Positions 48,527 to 57,072 of a DNA stretch of 64,000 bases are shown here, in pieces. Where the stretch lies: the NCBI RefSeq assembly GCF_002954585.1, contig NZ_MSCI01000001.1:1302001-1366000 (forward strand). The letters run 5' to 3'. The translations under genes were made by a program, and so were the position numbers. Position 1 is the first letter of the stretch. Each line of letters starts with the position of its first letter. The stretch is from Vibrio chagasii (GTDB taxonomy: Bacteria > Pseudomonadota > Gammaproteobacteria > Enterobacterales > Vibrionaceae). The notes below the pieces were generated by a model. That model saw only the letters and a program-made list of their open reading frames with translations. It made no database searches and was not told where the DNA came from.

Positions 48527-48556
48527 CCAACCAGAAATATCTGGTTGGTCTTTTTG
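48527..48556 (+). terminator. chiA terminator
   Basis: CCAACCAGA/TCTGGTTGG perfect stem with AATA loop followed by TCTTTTTG. Confidence 0.92.
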
Positions 48557-48602
48557 TTGTTTTTTATCCAAGCCTACGTATTACCGAATTGCTTAACTAA
48601 AC

Positions 48603-49451
48603 CTAGCCAATCAAGGTATCAAAGCTCTCAAACACTTGCGGGCACTTCATTACTCGCCCGTGACCTTGCCCTTGAGTGGCAATCAAGGTAACGCGATCCA
48701 TTTCATTCGCTGCACGCTGCGACACATCGAACTTAGTAAACTTATCTTTCTCATCATGCACAATGATGGTCTGAGACTGACGAAGCGCAAGCTTGCCATA
48801 CGGGTCAACAGACTGAATTGGGTAATTAAACTGCTCTTGTACTTCTTCAACTACCGCCTCGAAAAGCTTCATTGAATAACCAGAACGAGCAACGCTGCCA
48901 AACAAATTATCCAAGTAGTCCAATACAGGTGCGATCAGAAGCAACGGCTTGTTTTCTAATTTAACGTGCTTACATTCCAACGCAGAAGCGGTACCCATGC
49001 TGTGACCGACCAAACCAGCCACTTCGCCCACCGAATCTAGAATCGCCTCAAGACCGTTCACAAACGCTGGAATATGACCATGCACTCCATCGCTGCCACC
49101 ATGCGCCGGGTGATCGTAAGCCAGAGCGGTATAACCTTTAGCGGCAATGTGTTCCATCAAAGGGAAGAATTGACTCGCGGTACCAGACCAGCCATGAGTT
49201 AATACCCAAACTGGGCCTGTACCCAAAGAGTAAGTTTTTAACACACCATCACGGCCTTTGATTTCGCTCTTGATCAGCCCTTGCGGATCCGCGTTTTTTT
49301 GCTCGGTTCGCATTGGCGTAAGCAGCAGTTTACGCGCGGTTTTCTTCGCATGGCTCGGCGCTAAGATGTAATGCAGATTGGTGGTTGCACCAATCAGGCT
49401 GCGCTTAAAGCTGAATTTGTTCGATGTATTAAAATAGATTTTGTCACTCAT
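48603..49451 (-). CDS. alpha/beta hydrolase
   Basis: 282 residues. The oxyanion-hole region is THGWSGTASQF, the nucleophile elbow GHSMGT (Ser about 152), and the His in GQGHGRV near the C-terminus; the acid is probably in HDEKDKF. No signal peptide is seen. Substrate unknown, possibly an ester or lactone. A 14-base motif shared with the TetR-gene upstream region lies 55 bases before its start, suggesting control by that repressor. Confidence 0.88.
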   Translation of the reverse strand: MSDKIYFNTSNKFSFKRSLIGATTNLHYILAPSHAKKTARKLLLTPMRTEQKNADPQGLIKSEIKGRDGVLKTYSLGTGPVWVLTHGWSGTASQFFPLMEHIAAKGYTALAYDHPAHGGSDGVHGHIPAFVNGLEAILDSVGEVAGLVGHSMGTASALECKHVKLENKPLLLIAPVLDYLDNLFGSVARSGYSMKLFEAVVEEVQEQFNYPIQSVDPYGKLALRQSQTIIVHDEKDKFTKFDVSQRAANEMDRVTLIATQGQGHGRVMKCPQVFESFDTLIG

Positions 49452-49505
49452 GACCGTTCCTTATCTCGCCAAGTTTATTAGCGTATCCAGCTCGGTCATA
49501 AAAAC

Positions 49506-49519
49506 GAACGACCGTGCTA
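49506..49519. promoter_or_regulatory. putative TetR operator upstream of the hydrolase gene
   Basis: GAACGACCGTGCTA, 13 of 14 bases identical to the reverse complement of 50266-50279, with similar flanks. It lies about 55 bases upstream of the hydrolase start. Confidence 0.55.
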
Positions 49520-49638
49520 TTTGTTAATGTAAAAAATGGCGCTACTGCTATTTATGCACGCTACCGCCACTTATCTTAAATTTTTTAGGCCATAGATAGG
49601 CCAAGCTCATGGGCTTAACCGGCTCAATGGCTTACCTG

Positions 49639-50235
49639 TTAAACCACTTTCCAGCTGGTAATTAAGCGCTCTACGCCACTCCAAAAATGAGTATGGCTCG
49701 CTTGTTGGCCTCGTAACGAATAGAACAAGTTCGCACTCAAGTAGAGCCCATACAACTCAAAGGTTGCCTGTTTTGGGTCTAGGTCGGCTCTAAACTGTTG
49801 GCTCTCCACCGCTTTTGCTACTTGAATCGTCAAGTAATCAATCCAAACCGAAATGGTTTTCTGCAGCGCTTGCTGAATCACAGACGTTTCACTGCCTGCG
49901 TCTTTCCATGCATCTATAAACATGCAACTACCTTGGAATGAGTGGTTCCACCCTAACCAGTTATCGAGCAGCTGTTTTAATTTCGCTTCAATGTCAGCAT
50001 CACCAAGCTCTCTTGCTGGGATGATGACTCGCTCGGTGAAGATAGCATTGGAGTACTCAAGTACAGAGAGCTGGAGGTTCTCTTTAGAGTTGAAGTGTGC
50101 AAACAAACCACTCTTAGACATACCACACTGCTTGGCTAATTCGCCAATCGTCAAACTCTCAAGCCCGTTCTCACTCGCAAGGGCGAATGCATGGCTCAAA
50201 ATATACTCTTTGGTTATCTTTCCTTTACTCATCAT
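49639..50235 (-). CDS. TetR-family transcriptional regulator
   Basis: 198 residues (197 if the second ATG at 50232 is used). The N-terminal helix-turn-helix reads LTIGELAKQCGMSKSGLFAHFNSKENL. The C-terminal half resembles the TetR_C ligand-binding domain of YxaF-type repressors. It precedes the hydrolase gene in the same direction. A shared motif before each gene supports it repressing both itself and the hydrolase. Ligand unknown. Confidence 0.9.
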   Translation of the reverse strand: MMSKGKITKEYILSHAFALASENGLESLTIGELAKQCGMSKSGLFAHFNSKENLQLSVLEYSNAIFTERVIIPARELGDADIEAKLKQLLDNWLGWNHSFQGSCMFIDAWKDAGSETSVIQQALQKTISVWIDYLTIQVAKAVESQQFRADLDPKQATFELYGLYLSANLFYSLRGQQASHTHFWSGVERLITSWKVV

Positions 50236-50265
50236 TCACCAAGGATAAATCTGATACGTTATTTT

Positions 50266-50279
50266 TAGCACGTTCGTTC
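50266..50279. promoter_or_regulatory. putative TetR operator upstream of its own gene
   Basis: TAGCACGTTCGTTC, inverse of the hydrolase site, 30 bases upstream of the TetR start. Confidence 0.55.
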
Positions 50280-50395
50280 TTTTTTTCAAAGATTTTTACT
50301 TATCTATTGGGGTTCAATTTCTCTTCTCAAAGAATTGTGGAAAAATGCGACAGTATTCAAAGGATATTGAAGTTGGCTAAAATTAAGGAAAAATA

Positions 50396-51352
50396 ATGGA
50401 CACACTTTGGGAACAGTTTGCATTTTCAGCCTCAGTGACAGGCCCTATCTGTTTAATGCTGTTTCTTGGTGTGGTGCTCAAACGAATAGGACTTATCAAT
50501 GACAACTTCATTGATGTCGCTTCTAAGATTGTTTTTCAAATCACCTTACCTGCAATGCTGTTCTTGAGTATCGTTCAATCCGAACATAACTTCTCTGCCA
50601 GCAGCACCCTGGTGTTATTTGCTCTCGCTGCTAACTTCGCTTTTTTCCTCATTGCTACCCTCTCGACCAAGCTGCTATTCAAAGGTTCGAAGGACCAAGG
50701 CGTCATCATCCAAGGTGGATTCCGAGCGAATACGGGCATCATAGGTTTAGCGTATGTCGCCAATATCTACGGTAATCAAGGCGTGGCACTTGCGGCGATC
50801 TATGTTGCCTCAATTACTGTGCTCTACAATATCCAAGCCGTGATTGCTTTAACCCCTAAGGGCAAAGACACGGGCGATAAAGCCATTCAAGCGATAGCAA
50901 AATCGATAACCAAGAACCCTCTTATTATCGCCATTTTCCTCGGTGTTTTCTGTTACGCACTGTCTGTTCCAATTCCTAAAATGGTGACTGATGCCGGACA
51001 ATACTTGGCGAAAATGACCTTGCCTCTGGCTTTGCTGTGTACCGGCGGCTCATTGGATATCAGCTCTCTCAAACAGGAGAAACTCGCGACTTGGTTTTCC
51101 TCAAGTTACCGGTTAATTGCCTCGCCATTACTTATCACATTGACAGCATTGGCCTTAGGCTTTGAAGGACTCGATCTTGGACTGATCTTCCTGATGAGCG
51201 CGGCACCAACCGCTGCTGCAAGTTATGTAATGGCACGAGCGATGGGAGGAAATGTAACGCTTGCTGCCAATATTATCGCGCTGACCACTTTAGGTTCGCT
51301 TATCACTTGTACGCTTGGTATTTTTGCACTTACTGCAATGGATTTAATATAG
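50396..51352 (+). CDS. AEC (auxin efflux carrier) family transporter
   Basis: 318 residues, about ten membrane helices in two repeats. The first helix is SVTGPICLMLFLGVVLKRIG, and GGFRANTGIIGLAYVANIYG and LALLCTGGSLDIS are typical of the AEC family. It exports or exchanges small carboxylates or similar compounds by an ion gradient. It is divergent from the TetR gene, so the operator at 50266 could control it too. Substrate unknown. Confidence 0.9.
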   Translation: MDTLWEQFAFSASVTGPICLMLFLGVVLKRIGLINDNFIDVASKIVFQITLPAMLFLSIVQSEHNFSASSTLVLFALAANFAFFLIATLSTKLLFKGSKDQGVIIQGGFRANTGIIGLAYVANIYGNQGVALAAIYVASITVLYNIQAVIALTPKGKDTGDKAIQAIAKSITKNPLIIAIFLGVFCYALSVPIPKMVTDAGQYLAKMTLPLALLCTGGSLDISSLKQEKLATWFSSSYRLIASPLLITLTALALGFEGLDLGLIFLMSAAPTAAASYVMARAMGGNVTLAANIIALTTLGSLITCTLGIFALTAMDLI

Positions 51353-51474
51353 CTGCGACAGGCTTCAAAAAATCAATACAAGCCGTCATATAAAGGCCGA
51401 AACCCTTGATTTAACGCTAACCGGTTCAATACAAAGGCTGCTAGATTCTACGAAAATTTTCTTAGAGCTCTGAT

Positions 51475-52515
51475 ATGTCTTCCGTTCAAAATACGCCTTC
51501 ACAACGCATCGCCAGTATCGAGTTAGGTCGAGTGATTGCTATCTTGGCGATCATTGGCTTACATGGCCAAATGGCCCTTACTTATTGGCAAATCAATGAA
51601 GTGCCATGGATTGGTTATATTCTCAACCAAACTGCTCGCTTTGCGGTACCTCTGTTTTTCCTAATTTCAGGTTATCTGATTCAACCTAAGCTCGTCTCAT
51701 CTCCTTGGGAAACCGTCATCAATTACTCGAAACCACTGCTCAGGGTTTGGGTGGTATGGAGCATCATTTGTTTAGCTTTACCATTCAACCTCGCCAGAGT
51801 TGAAGAGCTCGGTTATCTAGGTGAGCGCCAAGGTTACTGGGGCTTTTTGATGAGCACACCGCTCAACTCTTTCTTAGAGGGGGGATTGGTGCATTTATGG
51901 TTTATTCCAGCTTTAGTTTTCGCTGTTTTGATCATCGCTTTGGTGGTTGAGATGAAGCTCGATAAGCTTTTATTGCCTCTCGCAATTGCACTCTACATCT
52001 ACGGTGTTTTAGCGGGGAGTTATACAAACCTGACTGGACTGGAAGCACCTTTCTTTACCCGTAACGGCCCATTCTTCAGTACATTAATAGTGACCTTAGG
52101 TTTCCTTATTCGTCAGCATCAATGGAAAGTGTCGTCGGCTAAGGCGCTAGGACTCATCGCATTGGGTATGGGGATTCATTTTGCTGAAGCGGCATGGCTG
52201 TCTAAATTCGACATCGCGTTCAACATCCATGATTTCTTGTTTGGTACTGCGCTATGGGGAATGGGCACGTTTATGTGGCTTCTAGCTAATCCAAACGTGG
52301 GCAATTATGGTTGGGTTCGTGCTATCTCAAATCGTATGTTGGGTATCTACGTTAGTCACCTATTAATCATCATCTTGTTGTTTAATGTCTGTGGTGTATT
52401 GGGCATTACGGAGCTAGCAAAAGACGTAACCGTATTCTTTGGCACCGTATTACTCAGCTTTGGGTTGGTCGTTGCGATTGAGAAAAGCCCACTGCGACAC
52501 ATGCTGCTTCGTTAG
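51475..52515 (+). CDS. acyltransferase 3 family membrane protein
   Basis: 346 residues, about ten membrane helices. The N-terminus ELGRVIAILAIIGLHGQMAL contains the conserved His near residue 29 that is catalytic in this family, and FAVPLFFLISGYLIQ follows. It would transfer an acyl group to a cell-surface glycan or lipid. The acceptor is unknown; no glycan-synthesis genes are adjacent. Confidence 0.88.
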   Translation: MSSVQNTPSQRIASIELGRVIAILAIIGLHGQMALTYWQINEVPWIGYILNQTARFAVPLFFLISGYLIQPKLVSSPWETVINYSKPLLRVWVVWSIICLALPFNLARVEELGYLGERQGYWGFLMSTPLNSFLEGGLVHLWFIPALVFAVLIIALVVEMKLDKLLLPLAIALYIYGVLAGSYTNLTGLEAPFFTRNGPFFSTLIVTLGFLIRQHQWKVSSAKALGLIALGMGIHFAEAAWLSKFDIAFNIHDFLFGTALWGMGTFMWLLANPNVGNYGWVRAISNRMLGIYVSHLLIIILLFNVCGVLGITELAKDVTVFFGTVLLSFGLVVAIEKSPLRHMLLR

Positions 52516-52567
52516 CACCAACAAAATGGTGTGATTAACCTTCTCGGTTTAACTAGCCACAAAAAAG

Positions 52568-52600
52568 AAAGGCAAGATAACTTAATATCTTGCCTTTTTT
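52568..52600. terminator. terminator between acyltransferase and PTPS-like genes
   Basis: GGCAAGATA/TATCTTGCC stem with six-base loop, A-run before and T-run after, so it can act for both convergent genes. Confidence 0.9.
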
Positions 52601-52638
52601 GTTCAGATAAAGAGTGAACCTACGTCATTCATGAGGTG

Positions 52639-53517
52639 TTATCGGAACGCCATCGCGCCTTTACCTACCCCTTCATAAGCCACAATTTGTAGTGATTGGT
52701 TTTCTGTCAAACTTGGGGAAACTTGATCCGCAATGTAGCCTGCCAGTAATTCCACCGTGGTATCGGTTGGCAAGATCTCTGTTTCACTCTTAGCAATCGC
52801 TAACTCAAACTCACCTTGTGGCGCCGTGTAGCTAAAACCATAATGGCTTTCGTCATTCACACTCTGTGAGCGCTCGCTTAGGTTTAATGATGAAACAGAA
52901 ACTTGGTCTTCTTTAGAGCCTAGGTAGATGTCTTCCCAGCGCTTAGCAAACGCTAGCTCACGTTGCTCATCACGCTGACCGTCAACCACAATTTCAACCG
53001 GAGAACGGTGGCCATGCGCAATACGCTGACAGTTACCATCGTGCTTTTTCAAACCATGGGTATAGTGGTAGAATGCACCATTAATGTTCTCGTGGCGAAG
53101 GGTGATCTCTAACCCTGTTACGTTACTTGGAAGGTTATCGCGAAGAATGTCATAAACATGTGCGGTCACGCTCTCGATGGTGATCGCCTCAGCATCAACC
53201 AGACAGTACGCTTCATCAGGACAGTGCAAATGAAGACTCTTATCACCACGTAACACATCGACTTTTGCGTAACCCGGTTTACTTGCTTGATGCACGATCA
53301 CTGCATTTTTCATTGGTAGCAGTAAACGGTGATCAACATGCTGATCAACAAGGTTTTTGATCTGTTTTTTGACTCTGCTAAAGTCTAAAACCATGCTCAT
53401 TTCATTCAGTTCACCAGACATAGTGACATCTAAAATCCAACTATCTCCTACGACCCCTCTGTGTTCACAGATGTATGAAGAATCGATAACGGTAAGGTCT
53501 CTTACAAATAGGTTCAA
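52639..53517 (-). CDS. tandem 6-pyruvoyl-tetrahydropterin synthase-like (QueD-like) protein
   Basis: 292 residues, about twice a single PTPS/QueD chain. The first half (1-140) has the PTPS core (DSWILDVTMSGELNEMSMVLDF, VDHRLLL) but lacks the His-x-His zinc motif. The second half (about 145-292) holds THGL (His154), Cys163 and HGH (His168/170), which match the zinc and catalytic residues of PTPS. It therefore looks like a duplicated fold with one active half. It may act in pterin or queuosine-like chemistry; the substrate is not evident. It is a single-gene unit. Confidence 0.85.
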   Translation of the reverse strand: MNLFVRDLTVIDSSYICEHRGVVGDSWILDVTMSGELNEMSMVLDFSRVKKQIKNLVDQHVDHRLLLPMKNAVIVHQASKPGYAKVDVLRGDKSLHLHCPDEAYCLVDAEAITIESVTAHVYDILRDNLPSNVTGLEITLRHENINGAFYHYTHGLKKHDGNCQRIAHGHRSPVEIVVDGQRDEQRELAFAKRWEDIYLGSKEDQVSVSSLNLSERSQSVNDESHYGFSYTAPQGEFELAIAKSETEILPTDTTVELLAGYIADQVSPSLTENQSLQIVAYEGVGKGAMAFR

Positions 53518-53747
53518 GTGGAACTCCTTAGTGCTTTAATGAGATACGGGAGGCTGAATAATGTTCAGCAGGCACTTCGTCTCATTGATGTCTGATAAAA
53601 TAGGACGGGCAGGATGTTACAACGAGCTTATAAAGTCCACCTTTTTAGCCCATCATTCGAGAAATGAGCAAACTACGCGCAATTTCCGCTAAAACATAAC
53701 CAAGCCTCATGCTAATAGCCACATTTCAGATAAGGTTGCCCGGAGCT

Positions 53748-54572
53748 TTACGCCACATTCTGTTTTAGCCATAACCGCGGCGACATTCCGGTTACATGTT
53801 GAAACGCACGAGCGAAACCAGAATAGCTGTTGTACCCCACTTCATCCGCGACCCAGTTGATGGGCTTGTTTTGTAACAGCAACGATTGAACCACAGAAAC
53901 GCGCCACTTTTGAACATAGTCACCAGGGGTTTCGCCAACTTCCCGCTTGAACGCTTCAATGAACTGAGTGCGAGACATCGCAGCCAAAGAAGCCTTTTGA
54001 GCGATAGAAAAGTGTCGAGCGGGCATCAAGTGAATAGCAGTCACCACCGGAGCTAGCCTCGGATGAGCAAGCGCAGAGAACACGCCTTGATCGATTTGCT
54101 GGTGCTCTATGAGATGTCGAAAAATCAAAGCCATTAGCGCATCACTCAACTTATCCATTAAGTATTGCTGACCCGATGATGCCTGGCTCGACTCTCTAAA
54201 CAGCACTTCAATCACCGGCATGACATTCGGAGCATCCTCAAACGGAATCACAATCACATCAGGCAATGCAGCCAACAATGGGTTCATCTGCCCTGATCGG
54301 TATTCGACGTTTGCACACACTAATTCAGCGCCCTCTCCCACACCTTCTATTGCATGAGGCGTGCTATTGGGTAAGTAAACGATACAAGGCTGTGAAAGCT
54401 GCCTGTGCTCCCCATGAGCGCAAGACAAGGTCAGCTCCCCCGCACTCAATACGTGCAGGTGTCCCTCTTTCCCTTCTTGTGCATTAAATGATGAGACGCC
54501 ACACAAGTGCCCTGAATAGAAGACACCGGTACGTATCGAGAAGTGCTCCATCAACTGTGACAGCAGATCCAT
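53748..54572 (-). CDS. AraC-family regulator with cupin-like sensor domain
   Basis: 274 residues. The N-terminal half is an AraC cupin domain (HLHVLSAGELTL ... VYLPNSTPHAIEG); the C-terminal half carries the double helix-turn-helix (LAAMSRTQFIEAFKREVGETPGDYVQKWRV and WVADEVGYNSYSGFARAFQHVTGMSPRLW). It is divergent from the decayed YHS gene, its likely former target. Ligand unknown. Confidence 0.9.
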   Translation of the reverse strand: MDLLSQLMEHFSIRTGVFYSGHLCGVSSFNAQEGKEGHLHVLSAGELTLSCAHGEHRQLSQPCIVYLPNSTPHAIEGVGEGAELVCANVEYRSGQMNPLLAALPDVIVIPFEDAPNVMPVIEVLFRESSQASSGQQYLMDKLSDALMALIFRHLIEHQQIDQGVFSALAHPRLAPVVTAIHLMPARHFSIAQKASLAAMSRTQFIEAFKREVGETPGDYVQKWRVSVVQSLLLQNKPINWVADEVGYNSYSGFARAFQHVTGMSPRLWLKQNVA

Positions 54573-54682
54573 GCATCCTCCGAACGATTCGCTTACTTTT
54601 TAGTTCTTTTGTCCCTCTATAGACCGGACCAGTCGGCTAATTTATTTCATACAAGTTAACTAACACTGACAAGGAACTTGAT

Positions 54683-55084
54683 ATGTCACATTTAAAATCG
54701 ACCAGTCAAAAAATCACTCTTACAGCCGCGTGACTAGGCGCGAGCTTTTCAATAATGGCTGCAGACCTTGATATGAGTGTCGATAGCAACGATCTAGCAA
54801 TTAAAGGCTATGACCCAGTAGCTTACTTCGACAACAAAGGTCCAGTGAAAGGCACGTCAAAATTCACTGCAACGTATAAAAATGCCATTTATCAGTTTGT
54901 GAGCAGTGAAAACCGAGACCAATTCAGCGCCGATCCACAAGCTTGGAAAATAGAAGATGGAAAGTTATACCTGAACTTAGACAAGTCAGTACAAAAGCGT
55001 TGGTTGGAGAACACACAAGAGTTCATCCAGGATGCGGACAACAATTGGAGCACTATAAAAACGGTTGAAGCCTATATGCTCTAG
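54683..55084 (+). pseudogene. YHS domain protein gene with in-frame TGA and internal deletion
   Basis: The frame begins at ATG 54683, with AAGGA seven bases ahead, and reads a signal-peptide-like start, but codon 17 is TGA (54731-54733). It then continues in frame to the TAG stop at 55084. Translation from the next Met (54755) would give 109 residues without a full signal peptide. The YHS start (LAIKGYDPVAYFDNKGPVKG) is intact, but FSADP is followed directly by QAWKIEDGKLYLN. Relatives (recalled) have about 25-28 residues there, including the YGGYC core. Both signal peptide and metal/Cys core are thus damaged. It is most likely a decaying gene; selenocysteine reading is unlikely. Confidence 0.75.
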
Positions 55085-55111
55085 ATAAATTGCCACTACC
55101 CTCCCTTCTAT

Positions 55112-55140
55112 AAACGGAAGACCCTCTGTCTTCCGTTTTT
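55112..55140 (+). terminator. terminator of the YHS gene
   Basis: AAACGGAAGAC/GTCTTCCGTTT stem with CCTCT loop followed by T-run. Confidence 0.9.
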
Positions 55141-55289
55141 CAATCTGCACTTGTTAACCATTTCTATTGATTAATTGCTTGCGTACATAAAACATTGATT
55201 TTCTGAGCTCCAGCTAACATCGCTCTTAGGCTATGTGACCTAGACAACATTTTAAGTGGGTTAGTTATTGATAATCTAACCAGATAGCT

Positions 55290-55306
55290 TTGTTATGTTA
55301 TAACAT
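55290..55306 (+). promoter_or_regulatory. Zur-like box upstream of the DUF2608 gene
   Basis: TTGTTATGTTATAACAT, identical over 17 bases to the box before the ABC operon on the opposite strand (28988-29004). It lies 70 bases before the DUF2608 start. Confidence 0.6.
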
Positions 55307-55378
55307 TTAACAACCTCTGCTTACGATGGTTTTTCACAAAGCGTTTAAGAGGTCAATCTTGAGTTAAAGGAAAGTATG

Positions 55379-56236
55379 ATGAAACTACACAAGTTAGCGG
55401 CGCTGTGCGCTCTTACTCTGGCCGGTAATGCATTTGCCGACGTCACCGTTAAGGAAACAGATAAATTCCAAGATGTGGCAGATAAAGTAAGTCAACTAAC
55501 AGAGAAAGGCGAAAAACCGCTGATCGTTATTGATATCGATAACACGCTTCTAACCTCGACGAGCGATATCGGCGGTGATATTTGGTATCAGTGGCAGCGA
55601 GGGAAACTGGATGTGAAGCCATCAGCTGAAGACAAAGTAGATTGCCTATTCCAAGACTCAATCGGACTTCTTTACGAACTTGTTCCTATGAGAATTATCG
55701 AAGACGATGTGCCAAGCACAGTCAGCGGCTGGCAAGATAAAGGGCTTACTGTAATGGCTCTCACTTCACGCTCACCAAATTACCGTTATGCGACCGAACG
55801 CGAGATGATTCGTAATCAATACGATATGACGCGTACCGCACTGAAAGAAAAAGGCTCAGATGAGCTACCAATTTACATCGATAACCCTGACCGCCCACTG
55901 AGTTACATTAATGGCATCATGATGACGACAGGAATGAACAAGGGGGTCATGCTCGACTACATCCTTGATAAAACAGGTCAAAGCTTTAGCAGCGTTGTAT
56001 TTATCGATGACAGTAAAAAGAACATCGTCAACATGGCAGAGGCCTACAAAGATGATGCTTCTATCGACATCAACATTTTCCACTACACCAAGGTGGAACA
56101 TGATCGCATGAAACAGTATGGCTCAGTTTTGACACAAGAGCAGGCAGAGAAGATGGCTAGCGATTGGAAGGAATTAAATGTAGTTCTTGATAAAATTGCC
56201 CCAGCTCGACTTGGGGAAGCGTGTTTGGGGCAATAA
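55379..56236 (+). CDS. secreted HAD-superfamily protein, DUF2608
   Basis: 285 residues from the second of two adjacent ATGs (55376/55379), which has the better spacing from AAAGGAAAG. Signal peptide to about residue 20. The HAD motifs are visible: IDIDNTLL (Asp52/54), TSRSPNYRY and VFIDDSKKNI. It is a predicted periplasmic or exported phosphatase-like enzyme of the DUF2608 family, whose substrate is unknown. A Zur-like box lies upstream, suggesting expression under zinc limitation. Confidence 0.87.
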   Translation: MKLHKLAALCALTLAGNAFADVTVKETDKFQDVADKVSQLTEKGEKPLIVIDIDNTLLTSTSDIGGDIWYQWQRGKLDVKPSAEDKVDCLFQDSIGLLYELVPMRIIEDDVPSTVSGWQDKGLTVMALTSRSPNYRYATEREMIRNQYDMTRTALKEKGSDELPIYIDNPDRPLSYINGIMMTTGMNKGVMLDYILDKTGQSFSSVVFIDDSKKNIVNMAEAYKDDASIDINIFHYTKVEHDRMKQYGSVLTQEQAEKMASDWKELNVVLDKIAPARLGEACLGQ

Positions 56237-56255
56237 TCTAGACCGCTACATTTAG

Positions 56256-56288
56256 GGTCGTGGGGCGCAACGCTCCCCGACCTTTTTC
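56256..56288 (+). terminator. terminator of the DUF2608 gene
   Basis: GGTCG...CGACC outer arms and GGGG/CCCC inner arms, with one or two bulges, followed by TTTTT. Confidence 0.85.
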
Positions 56289-56411
56289 CTAAACCATCTA
56301 TCACTTCTTTTGTCATATCCTCTCACTTACACAGAAACAAATGTCACGCGAACCCAACCTATTTTTATTCTATACTCATGGCAGATAAGCTTCTCATTTC
56401 ATGGAAGAATA

Positions 56412-57038
56412 ATGATATTACCTAGGATTTTGGTACTTGGACTCTGTTTATTTTCAGCTCTCTCTTATGCGACTCCGTGGCAATTTGTCAAAAGTGAAAA
56501 CGGCATCACCATTCATAAGCGTAATCATGGGAATAGTCTTGTTGAAGTTCGAGCTCAAATGCAGGTCGAAACGAGCTACTCAGGTTTTCTCTTATTATTG
56601 GAAGACAGCGATAATGTACCGAATTGGATCGAAAATGTTTCGCACAGTGAAGTATTAATGCAGATCTCTAGTAATGAGAATATCGTCTACACCCAGTTCA
56701 AAGCTCCTTGGCCAGCTCGTAACCGTGATATGGTAACGTATTCGAAATATAAAGTAGAAGACGGCCAATTCACCTTAACCATTAAAGATGCATCCAATTA
56801 CTTGGCTAAAGAGTCGGGGTATATTCGAATCAACGAGGTCGATGCACTTTGGGTTTTACAGCCCCTCACCAATGGCCTAACTCACATCACCTATACGGCA
56901 TATGCGAATGCGGGCGGTATCTTGCCTGACTGGTTAATGAACCGCTTATCAGCTAACAACGCATTCAGTACCTTCAAAAAGCTTAAAGACCAGCTTCCAA
57001 AGTACCAAGGGCAGCAGCACCCTCATCTCGACAAATAA
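56412..57038 (+). CDS. secreted START-domain protein
   Basis: 208 residues from ATG 56412, with GGAAGA ahead; upstream in-frame starts have none. Signal peptide MILPRILVLGLCLFSALSYA, then a START-type lipid-binding fold: ITIHKRNHGNSLVEVRAQ, PNWIENV, FKAPWPARNRDMV and ILPDWLMNRL are its usual segments. It probably binds a lipid or hydrophobic molecule in the periplasm. Small marine gammaproteobacterial relatives exist, without known function. Confidence 0.87.
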   Translation: MILPRILVLGLCLFSALSYATPWQFVKSENGITIHKRNHGNSLVEVRAQMQVETSYSGFLLLLEDSDNVPNWIENVSHSEVLMQISSNENIVYTQFKAPWPARNRDMVTYSKYKVEDGQFTLTIKDASNYLAKESGYIRINEVDALWVLQPLTNGLTHITYTAYANAGGILPDWLMNRLSANNAFSTFKKLKDQLPKYQGQQHPHLDK

Positions 57039-57072
57039 CTCAACATCAGGTTTGGCTGCAGTTGTAGAACGG

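Noticed and set aside
53518..53747. Possible preQ1 or pterin riboswitch before the QueD-like gene
   Set aside because: No characteristic hairpin-pseudoknot or C-rich loop with A-rich tail could be traced.
54731..54733. TGA as selenocysteine codon
   Set aside because: It lies inside the signal peptide, no SECIS-like hairpin is obvious, and the family's expected redox segment is missing.
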